64,000 bases of DNA, taken from Enoplolaimus lenunculus (taxonomy: Eukaryota > Nematoda > Enoplea > Enoplida > Thoracostomopsidae). A program made the position numbers and the translations under genes. The notes under the pieces are model-generated. The model ran no database searches. It was not told the origin of the DNA and saw only the letters and a program-made list of their open reading frames with translations. Below are positions 19,420 to 29,700 of this stretch, piece by piece. Location of the stretch: positions 1-64,000 of the forward strand of contig JASANG010003458.1 in assembly GCA_030248215.1 (NCBI GenBank), in the 5' to 3' direction. Every line of letters starts with the position of its first letter. The stretch's first letter is position 1.

Positions 19420-19497
19420 GCGGGCTAGAGCGGGGATCGAACTCTCAGCCTGCGGATTCTTAAAGCGAGAACTCTACCACTGCGCCACGTAGCCCGC
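19420..19497 (-). repeat. tRNA-like pseudogene or SINE head, copy 1
   Basis: On the minus strand: acceptor-like 7-bp ends GCGGGCT and AGCCCGC pair perfectly, there is an A box (TGGCGCAGTGGTAGAG) and a B box (GAGTTCGATCCC). The T stem (GAGAG against CCCGC) does not pair and the anticodon arm is irregular, so it is unlikely to be a working tRNA. The pairing extends outwards (GGAAAAGCGGGCTA at both ends inverted), which is unlike a tRNA gene. Confidence 0.6.
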
Positions 19498-19763
19498 TTT
19501 TCCAATTGCATTTTTCGTCGACTATATGTGTCGACCGTACACCACAATGTGCATTGCATTTATTGCTTATGCACCAGAACAAGCATGTCTCACGTGCTTA
19601 CATGCCCTTGTTTTCAACAAGGTCGTCCCTTGACCGTCCATCCTATTTTCGACTGGATACCGTGTTCATAGCGCGACAGTTTACCATTGCGCTCACGGCG
19701 TGCCCCCATGTCAGTCAAGGTAGGAACCGGGACATCAGACCTTTTTACTAAGCAGCTGGAAAA

Positions 19764-19841
19764 GCGGGCTAGAGCGGGGATCGAACTCTCAGCCTGCGGG
19801 TTCTTAAAGCGAGAACTTTACTACTGCGCCACGTAGCCCGC
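19764..19841 (-). repeat. tRNA-like pseudogene or SINE head, copy 2
   Basis: Same 78-base body as copy 1 with a few substitutions, on the minus strand, 344 bases further on. Same intact acceptor-like ends and mispaired T stem. Confidence 0.6.
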
Positions 19842-20701
19842 TTTTCCAATTGCATTTTTCGTCGACTATATGTGTCGACCGTACACCACAATGTGCATTG
19901 CATTTATTGCTTATGCACCAGGACAAGCATGTCTCACATGCTTACACAGTCCCGGCTATCATGTTCAGTATATGCATAAACAAATATTAAACCAACTCGT
20001 AAAACAATGATAAAAGGAACATTCAGATTACCCTTACGCACAATTCAACTCAAGTTTGCTTACTTTGAATTTAGGTAAAAAATAAAATTCGTTTCCGTTG
20101 TTTAAAGAAACCTGTCAGTTAAACCCTATCATTTAACAATTACTAGCTAAGCGATTTGTTACAGTTTTCAACCATAACAACTTCGCAATATTAAAAGACA
20201 GTTGATAACTCTATGGCTGGATTGAATATACATGATTTCAGTTCAATTAAGCTGGGTTGCAGAGATATGAATTAAAAACCGACTCAACTGCGAGAACTCT
20301 TCAGCTAGCTTACCACTTAAACATCTGAAATATAGAGTTTGTTTCAATAGATAGCATATATTCAGTGGCGCAGATATTTACATAAGCGTCGAAAGAATGA
20401 ATATTGCATACAAAATTGCTATGTCTTCATTTTTGCTGAAAATGTAATCATAGTTTTTTATCATTTCCCTCTCATTTACTTATGTAAAGATTTAGCTAGT
20501 TTTGTCATTTAAGCGTGGCAAGATTTGTAGTTATATGTTATATGCAAGAAATTTAATGTTAAGGAAGCAGAAATGTAGAAATAAAACAAATAGCAGGTTT
20601 TAACTTATTACAAGCTTTAACGGGGCGACGTTTTGTGTATTGTGGTGGTTTTTCTAACGTGTGAACTGTTTTTCTCATCAGCAAATTTCAGTTGATCGTC
20701 A

Positions 20702-23700
20702 ATGGCGTTAGGTTCTTTGGTTGATTCGGAATATGACTTGATTGATCCAAATCCGGATATCTATAGTCTGTTTACGCAGTATAACGATATTTATTTTTAT
20801 GGGATGTTGTCAGGCTGCGAAGTCAAATGGAGCCGTCGAATGACACTGTAAGTCTAATGTTTTAAATTATTTGCCATTTATATCATCTGGTACCTTTTTA
20901 TAAAAATGCGGTGTAGAGCTTGGCATTTTAATTTAAACAACCGCAGAGCGAATGGAATCGCAACCCTCTGTGTCCCGTTTATGCTCATTAACCTGCAATT
21001 TGGGATCAAGTGTTCCAGCAAAACTTGCAAGTCGCCTAGGGCTTTTACTTTCATGTTGCAGATGCGCTGGTTTATGCCGATATCAGTTCCGCGCAGGGTA
21101 TTGTTCAATTAGTCTTAGTCAACCTTTGTTGCAGTATCGACCGAGAAAAGATTTGGTTGAAACTCTTTTGGTGCGTAGAATTCGCTTGGGTTTGTTTTTG
21201 TGGGTGGAACGGAGTGTGACATGCGGATGCATGGAGGCAAATAATAACCTCATGCTGATGCCGTACATCGGTAAAAACACTGCTGCATATGTAGTGCCTT
21301 CATATGCAGCGGCAGTAAAACATTGAAGAACCAAGATACATGTGTATAATGTTGAGGTTCTTATAAGGCATAAAAACAGAAAAACTCAGCAGTTGATTAT
21401 GAGGCTGCGTGGCTCAGTGGATAGCGCGCTGGACTGAAGAATCTGTCGACCGAGTTCGAAACCTCCTGGGAGCGTCCCTCATTTTCAGCTGCTGAGAACT
21501 AAAAACTGAAAAACTGTCGTACCCTAGCCTACCCAACTTATCACATGGTGACCACGACTGGACCGCAATGGCAAACTGCCGCGGTAGAACCCAATACATA
21601 AGTTGGCGGTCAAGGGACGACCTTGTAGAACAACCGGGGGATGTGACATGCGGATGCATGGAGGCAAATAATAACCTCATGCTGATGCTGTACATCGGTA
21701 AAAACACTGCTGCATATGTAGTGCCTTCATATGCAGTGGCAGTAAAACATTGAAGAACCAAGATACATGTGTATAATGTCGAGGTTCTTATAAGGCATAA
21801 AAACAGAAAAACTCAGCAGTTGATTGTGAGGCGGCGTGGCTCAGTGGATAGCGCGCTGGCCTGAAGAATCTGTCGACCGAGTTCGAAACCTCCTGGGAGC
21901 GTCCCTCATTTTCAGCTGCTGAGAACTAAAAACTGAAAAACTGTCGTACCCTAGCCTAACCAACTTATCACATGGTGACCACGACTGGACCGCAATGGCA
22001 AACTGCCGCGGTAGAACCCAATACATAAGTTGGCGGTCAAGGGGCGACCTTGTAGAAGAACCGGGGGATGTGACATGCGGATGCATGGAGGCAAATAATA
22101 ACCTCATGCTGATGCTGTACATCGGTAAAAACACTGCTGCATATGTAGTGCCTTCATATGCAGTGGCAGTAAAACATTGAAGAACCAAGATACATGTGTA
22201 TAATGTCGAGGTTCTTATAAGGCATAAAAACAGAAAAACTCAGTAGTTGATTGTGAGGCGGCGTGGCTCAGTGGATAGCGCGCTAGACTGAAAATCTGTC
22301 GATCCGAGTTCGAAACCAATTGGGAGCGTGCCTCATTTTCAGCTGCTGACAACAAAAACTGAAAAACTGTCGTACCCTAGCCTACCCAACTTATCACACG
22401 GAGTATACCCCACATATAATGTATATATAAATGCTTGTGTACTCTTCACTATTAGCCGTTTATTGAATTGTATTAGTTACTACGGGTATTTGTAACGCTA
22501 TTAAAAATTATGAGTACTCAGCGTAATATAAAATCATATTTTGCCGAATGTCCGCCTCAAAAGAAGTCCAGGTCTTTACGTTTTAACATTGAAAAGTTTT
22601 GACCTAGAAAAGTCCTGGGAGGCCCCCAGCAAAAATTGGCTGGGGGGCATTTTGCTGGGGGGCGGCCGAAAATTCGCCGGGGGGCCTTTCCTGGGGGCGG
22701 CAAAATTTTCGCCGGGGGGAAAATGAAAATTTCGAAAAGTGCTACGGGGCCCCCGCCCCGCCCCCCGCTGTGGAGAAGCCAATACAACATACAGCTTCTA
22801 AATACGCATGCAAATTTTTAGTTTCAAAACTTTCGTTTGTATTTTTGCTAGCGATAAAGTACCGGCTTGTAGGCCTTCAAAACGGTTCATTTTTTGCAAG
22901 AGTACAGCAGAATAAGCTGGATTAAATGTTTACGATTTCAGTCGAATAAATAAGGTACGTAGTTAAGTGGGTTCTTTTTCCCTGCTCATGCTGATACGGC
23001 AGAAAAATCCCCCAGTCCATGCTCTAAAAACGTGCTTATGTAGCGTTCAATTGTATAGCCGTGCGTATTAATATAAGGCGTCCCACGCAGATAAACATAA
23101 TAGAACACATTCCTCAATACTGCTCGTTGTAGCGTGGCTCATCAAACGTTTTTGGTATTTTGCTCATAGATGAATTTTTAATGGCCAAAACGAAACCATG
23201 TATAAAAAAATAAAATAGTTTTCCAAGCGTAAACACAAGTTGGTATTACTGCGAAAATAGAGAATCTTTTTCTAATCTAGCGAATATTATGCAAATGCAA
23301 CGCTGTAATATGTATTTATCAGGGTGCAAAGCGGAACTGGATCGCATCGGAATCGGAACAGCAAATTTATACCGGAATTGTAATTAGAATCGGAACTAGA
23401 AATTTTGTGACCGTGCTGATAATTTTTATTTACGAATATAATATTGATTGAGCGAAGCGAAACTCCGAGCGAAGCTCGGAGTCTTGCGAAGCGTTTTATG
23501 TTTTGTAGTTTGGGGGTCGAAAGGTGGATGTCCGTCCGTCCGTCCGTCCGTCTGTCCGTCCGAAAAGAATCTCAGGAACGGCTGAACCGATTTTGATAAA
23601 CTTTTTTTTGTTTGAAAGCCTATTATCCTGGGGTGTTAACCTCGCATTGGGGTTTGAAAATTTCAAGCCGTTTATTAGCTACAGGCTGATTTGCATAATT

Positions 23701-26700
23701 AATTAAGCCTAAATTAGGACTTTCGACAATATTTCACTAATTATTACAGTTAGAAGCAATCTAATTTTAGCATTAAAGGGTTTTTGGGTGCAAGGAATCT
23801 GTGTAGACTGTTTACAAATCTATAAAACGGATAATTGAGCAGTTAGCTAATAGATAATTTGCATATTAGCATAGTTTATAAGCCTAAATTAGGCCTTTTT
23901 ACAGTATTTCACTATTTATTAAGGTTAAAAGCAATATAATTTCAGCACTAAAGGGTTCCTAGGTGCGAGGAATCTGAATAAATTGTTTACAAACGTCTAA
24001 AACTAATAATTGAGTAGTTAGCTAATAGATAATTTGCATATAAGCATAGTTGATAAGCCTAAATTAGGCGTTTTTACAATGTTGCACTAATTATTAGGGT
24101 TACAAGCAATCTAATTTGAGCAATAATGGGTTTTCGGGTGCGAGGAATCTGAATAAATTGTCTACAAACCTTTAAAGGCGATTATCGAATAGTTAGCTAA
24201 TAGATAATTTGCATATTTGCTTAATTGACGAGACAAAATTAGGACTTTTTGAATTATTCCAATAATTATTAGGGTGGCTGAAATGTTTTTGCGTGCGAGG
24301 AATCTGAGGAAATTGCTTACAAACCTCCAAAACCGATAAATGAATAGTTAGCTAATAACTAATTTGCATATTACCTTAATTGCTTACGTGTGTTCGAGCT
24401 TCGCTCAATAAATGTAGTCCCACTACGACTGGTTATTATTATTATTTTGCACTAAAATTGTATAAAATTGTAAACACTCAATTAGGTAATAGCTTTTGAA
24501 AAACATTTTTATCAAAAATAAATGTTTGCATATTTACATTTTGAGAATACTTGAACCAGAACAAGTTTGATTTATCATGGTTATAAAGTGAAAATATATA
24601 TTTCAGACCAAAACACCTTAATGAACCTACGCTTTTTTTATATTAACGGTGGACCCGTAGCCAGAGCGAGGCCAAGTGGACGTTCAGCCCTCGGATAGAA
24701 TTTTGCCCCCACATGGACAATTTTCAACCTTGTTTGTAAGTCATAGAAAACCTTTGTATGCTCCTCCTCAAATGCTTTTAGGGCCACCCTTGCATATTTG
24801 CTTAATTGACGAGACAAAATTAGGACTTTTTGAATTATTCCAATAATTATTAGGGTGGCTGAAATGTTTTTGCGTGCGAGGAATCTGAGGAAATTGCTTA
24901 CAAACCTCCAAAACCGATAAATGAATAGTTAGCTAATAACTAATTTGCATATTACCTTAATTGCTTACGTGTGTTCGAGCTTCGCTCAATAAATGTAGTC
25001 CCACTACGACTGGTTTATGGTGTCTGTAGGCTGGCAACAATTTTCAAAAACGTCGCATGAACAAATTGGCGAAGATTTCTGGTTCTGCAAAGCTAAACAA
25101 CAATCAATTATTGATAAGTTAGCTCATCGGAAGCAATTTAATAGATAAATAATTAGGTATGTTGCGATACCAAAAATTTGCCGATGCCGATACCGATGCC
25201 GATTCTTATTTTGAAATTTTGCCGATGCCGAACCGATGCCGATGCCGATTCCAATTTTAGTACACCGTGCGTAATGAACAGATAGGATACTGCATTACAT
25301 CATTATGTGAAAACTTAAACCCTAACCATCATATACGATTATAATTTTAGACGAACGGTTCATTTCAATTTATTTTTTCAAACACAGACGCACTAAAAGA
25401 TTCAGTTTTGCTGACCGGTCACAGTAATAAGCGCCCACATATGAAACTGATAGCATTCAAACGGACTGTTATGTCCAAAAAGTATCGGCAAAGAATCGGC
25501 AATTTTTTTGCAGTGCCGATGCCGATATTCACTAAAACTGCCGATTATTACCGATGCCGATGCCGACTAATCTGCACATCCGTATAAAATAATGCAGAAT
25601 TTTTATGCAACGCGTCACAAGTAGGATTAAAATTAAACTTTCAAAATTCCGATTTCTATTAATCGGAACTCGTTTTGAATCACAATTCTAATCGGAATAG
25701 GAATTCCGGTTGCACCCTGATATTTAATATAGGTTAATAGTGAAACAGGAAAATCAGCGCAATTTAATAGAGCAGATTTCGCACTAAGTTAACTTTGTTT
25801 TGTTAACTTAATTGACACAATTTACTTTGAATTTTTGTTTTTATTTTAGCATGAAATGATTCACGCATATTTATTTGTAACCGCCAATAATAGAGTACGT
25901 TAACGTCTGCAATATTTTTGAATAATGTTCGCGATCTAAGTCGGAAGTATATATACTTACTTGAATATGTACGTATTATTAAACCTAACTCTGTGAAATC
26001 TTTAGCGATCATTGAAAAACATATTAGTCGGCGTTATTAGCCTGAATGGAAGGAGACTTTTATTTGGCATTGCGACATACCCTATGGCATACGTATGATA
26101 TATACATATATAGATTTTTGCAACGAATTTAAAAGTTTATTTATAAATTTATATATTATGTTTTGTGTTAGTTTAATAATTGACTACAATTAAGTTTGGT
26201 TTTTTAAATAGGACCGAGATGGTCATGGTCCAGAGTTTGTCAAACACATGAATCGTATCAATTCAGCGGCAGGAACAAACATAACAGTAAGTGGTGGTCG
26301 TAAACTATTACTGACGCTTTTGTTATGCTAACCTGAAATATTTTGAAGAATTTTACAAAATTTGTAAATAAAAGTTAAATTATTGTGTTTTTTGCAGTAA
26401 AATGTTATGTTGTACTCAGTATATATTTTAGATTTATCACAGTTTCCATGCCGAAGTTGCAGTACACAAACAACATTGGTGGCGATGTGATGGGCCATGC
26501 CGAAGCCGACCCCCGTATTTTGGATTTGTTAAGGTAAAATTTTCAGCGAGCTTTGTGTATGCTTGATTTTCATATGTATTATTTTATTACTATTATTGAG
26601 CAAAGCGAATCTCCTAGCAAAGCTCGGAGTTTCGCGAAGCGTTTTATGTTTTGTACTTGGGGGTCGAAAGGTGGATGTCCGTCTATCCGTCTGTCCGTCC

Positions 26701-29700
26701 GAGAAGAATCTCAGGACCGGCTGAACCGATTTTGATAAACTTTTTTGTTTGAAAGCCATTATCCTGCGGTCGCTCAATAATTGTAGTCCCACTACGACTG
26801 GTTATTATTATTATTATTACTATTGTTACTATTATTATTACTATTATTACTATTATGATTATTATTATTATTATGATTTTTCACTGTGCTTCATGTAAAT
26901 GGCAGGGACCGTTTTACTGAAGGGAGTGGGGAAGCGGATGCAGCCCCTTCGAAATGTTTTGTAGGCAGTTTGGCCCACCTTCTCGGAAAAAATCCTCAGA
27001 CACCAGTGATCAATGTATTCAGTGTAGAAAATTTTGATAACCGCGCCTCTCACGGTAGGATCTGTAAGATTTGAAAATCGTATATCCATAATGCGTTAAT
27101 GCAGTAGCTTACCTACCTGTATTTCGTTCTTGAGTGGAATTCTTATTTTGTGATGTGTTTTGCAGCGTTCGATGAATCGCGCACCAGGACCTAATGACGT
27201 TTGGCACGTGGAGCATCAAAGAAATTGTGGTGGGAGTTTCATCAAAATCCGCGAACCTGAAGATTACAAAAAGAAATCGAAACTAGGAAAAACCGAAAAC
27301 TCGAAAACAAGTCAGAAGCCACGCGTGTCACTGGGCGCGTTGAGTATGTACGATTTAAAATTAATTATAATTTAGTTTCTAAGCATTTAGTTTTAAATTG
27401 TATTTGGCTTTTCCATCGCGTTGCTCGCGAGATGTGTTCCAACCAGTCAGTGACCAACGATTTATTAATTTTAATTCTGTACTTAAGATTCGCTTTCTCC
27501 AACCAAAATTGATCAGTTCTTTAATAAAGTCAACAACAATGAACTGGAGCCACAACACGCGAGCATTCCTGGTGCATCCACGACATCTGAAACTAGCAAA
27601 CCAACGAAATTTATGCCTTTCAGTGGCGCCGGCTACGTTTTAGGGAATGGTGCTAGCTCCCAAGTTGACTCTAGCCAAGCTACTGACCATAGACCGGAGG
27701 CTAGTTCTAGCAGCCAGGTATGTCTTGTTTCGATTTTAAAGTTACTTATTTTTAGTCAAAGAACTGGTTAGAGTTTTTGTGGTATTTTTAGTAATTTTAC
27801 GGTGTCCGAATATTTTTAGTCAAAGAACTGGTTAGAGTTTTGTGGTATTTTTAGTAATTTTACGGTGTCCGAAAGTTGTTTTAAGGGTAATTTGCTGTTT
27901 TTTGAACGTTTTTTTAAATATCAGCAGGTTGTATCGGTATCTATCGTTTTTTCATTGGTCGATTTTTGAAAAACACAGCTTGTTTAAGATGTTGAAATTA
28001 TACGTAACAAGTACCGGTTAACTAGATATTATAGTTTAAGGAAAGTGACTATGAACTTTGGCTGACTGTTTGCAGAATATTTTGAGATTTCAAAACTAAA
28101 ATTTTGGTACACAAAATATAGTATCTTTTCCTCCCGGGAAAACCTGGATCCACCATCCAATAATCAGGCATATGATTTGCCGACAGAAACTTGTTCATAT
28201 GTTTCAGATTTGTAATAATACCAATTTAAGACAACATAACCTTATATTTAAAGTTCGTTTTCAACAAAACGAAGCAAAGTAAAATGCCGAGATAATGGTT
28301 GGGTTTCTGAAACCCTACTTTTGGTACTTAAAAGTACGTGATAAATAATTACTTATACATTTTGTGGTTTTTAAAAGCGTACTGAAGTAAATACTGAAGC
28401 CGCTGACTAAATCTGATAGATTACAAATAAGCCGTTCAGATATACGAACTATGGTGCAACAGAATTTGCAGATTCGTGGTGCCTCATTAATATACATCGA
28501 AACTTCAAAACAATTACGTACTTTGTTGTTATGACAATGGCTCACATTTTACTTAAGTGAGCTACTTTAAGTATAAATCAAAACTTCAAAACTATTACGT
28601 ACTTTTTTGTTATGGCAATGGCTCATATTTTACTTAAGTCGGCGACTTTAAGTATAAATCAAAACTTCAAAACTATTACGTATTTTTTTGTTATGACAAT
28701 GCCTCACATTTTACTAAAGTCGGCGACTTTAAGTATAAATCAAAACTTCAAAACTATTACGTACTTTTTTGTTATGACAATGGCTCACATTTTACCTAAA
28801 TCGACGACTTTAAGTATAACTTAAGTAAATAATTAAGTAATAAGATTTAGAAACCGAGGCAAACGAAAAAGTAATGGTTCTGCTTTATATTAAGAAGGCA
28901 CCATATTAATTCGTGTTTCAGAAACCCAGCCATTCTTTGTGACTGTGTTTGAACTTGTGAACAGAGGTTTCATTCACCAAGCTGTTTTAGCAGATATCGC
29001 ATGGTATTTGTCAGAAGTGTGGATAACTCAATATTATTAGACTCCTGTCAACTGATTTTTCATACTCACTTTGTAATTTCCTACCAACCGATTTTGTTTA
29101 AAATAACGTGTATAAATACGTATATATCAGGGCTGAATCATAACCGGAATTCTTGTTCCGGCCAAAATTCCTTCAAACAATGGATTCCTGTTCCTGTTCA
29201 TACATTCAAATATACGAGAACTGGGATTTTTACGGGTTTGTGACAAAGTATTTCTAGCCATTTATTTAAATGTTGGAAAGTTTGTCTTTGAAAAATTGTT
29301 AATTCGACATGAGTGTTTTTGCAGTTACTTCAATTTTGATAATAAACTGTTTCCGTTGTGTTTTCACAAGACTTGATGATAAAATAGCTGAAAATTCGCT
29401 TAGGCCGTTTTAAAGTCCAACAGTAATTCCGTAATGAAAATTATTTCAAATTCCGGTCCCTGTTCCGGTTTCTGCAAAGAAGTTCAATTCCTGTTCCTGT
29501 TCCGGCAAGCCCGTGTTTTGCGTTGCTTCACGGAAAACCGAAAATGTGTAGGGTCATTGAAAACTGAGATCAGTTTGGAGTGCCTTGTAGACCCCACAAA
29601 CCAGCATTACTCAGTGGTAGGTTTCTAAATATATAAACTATGTAACTATGGTGTTATAATTGACGTACAAAATTCAAGAGAGCACCGGCACAAAAGCTTG

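Larger units (their letters stand above)
19366..19950 (-). repeat. Tandem pair of units containing a tRNA-like sequence
   Basis: Two copies of a unit beginning AGGTAGGAACCGGGACATCA and running past TATGTGTCGACCGTACACCA, offset by about 344 bp and nearly identical. Each contains one tRNA-like body, so this is a local tandem duplication of a SINE or tRNA-pseudogene-bearing segment. The first copy ends near 19590 and the second near 19945. Confidence 0.75.
18882..20701. promoter_or_regulatory. Divergent intergenic region between SUGT1 and SPRTN
   Basis: About 1.8 kb separates the two start codons, so the promoters of both genes should lie here unless transcription begins further away. It contains two tRNA-like units about 344 bp apart (19420-19497 and 19764-19841) and their shared flanks; the rest is unique. 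I see no TPR-coding exon for SUGT1. An acceptor-like string (GCAAATTTCAG) ends ten bases before the SPRTN start codon, which suggests a spliced or trans-spliced leader. Confidence 0.5.
23449..25013 (+). mobile_element. Family J Helentron/HINE-like composite
   Basis: Starts TGAGCGAAGCGAAACTCCGA, then a GTCCGTCC microsatellite (23528-23562), AATCTCAGGAACGGCTGAAC, then about three diverged repeats of roughly 177 bp (23690-24210) and a 3' end GCTTCGCTCAATAAATGTAG..CCCACTACGACTGG at 24432. The 5' word is repeated inverted just upstream of the 3' end, and the insertion lies between T and T. Asymmetric terminal repeats, internal tandem repeats and a T-T target match the Helentron/HINE group of Helitrons; the assignment is an inference. 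A 357-bp segment and a second identical 224-bp tail (24792-25015) follow. No Rep/helicase frame is present. Confidence 0.6.
23321..25722. mobile_element. Family G element split by two later insertions
   Basis: The left part (23321-23448, beginning AGGGTGCAAAGCGGAACTGG) and the right part (25016-25153 and 25585-25722, ending CCGGTTGCACCCTGAT) are continuous in the copies at 7830-8137 and 32248-32601. The family J composite (23449-25013) and the family I element (25154-25584) interrupt it, so G is the oldest of the three. Confidence 0.75.

Noticed and set aside
19420-19497. Functional tRNA gene
   Set aside because: Acceptor ends pair, but the T stem does not and the anticodon arm is irregular; two copies lie in a duplicated repeat.
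21414-22188. Two 115-codon minus-strand frames almost identical to each other
   Set aside because: They repeat with the 427-bp tandem unit, so they reflect the array and not a gene family.
27398-27643. 81-codon frame overlapping SPRTN exon 7
   Set aside because: Out-of-frame shadow; the SHP-box frame joined by GT-AG sites at 27488-27717 is the real one.
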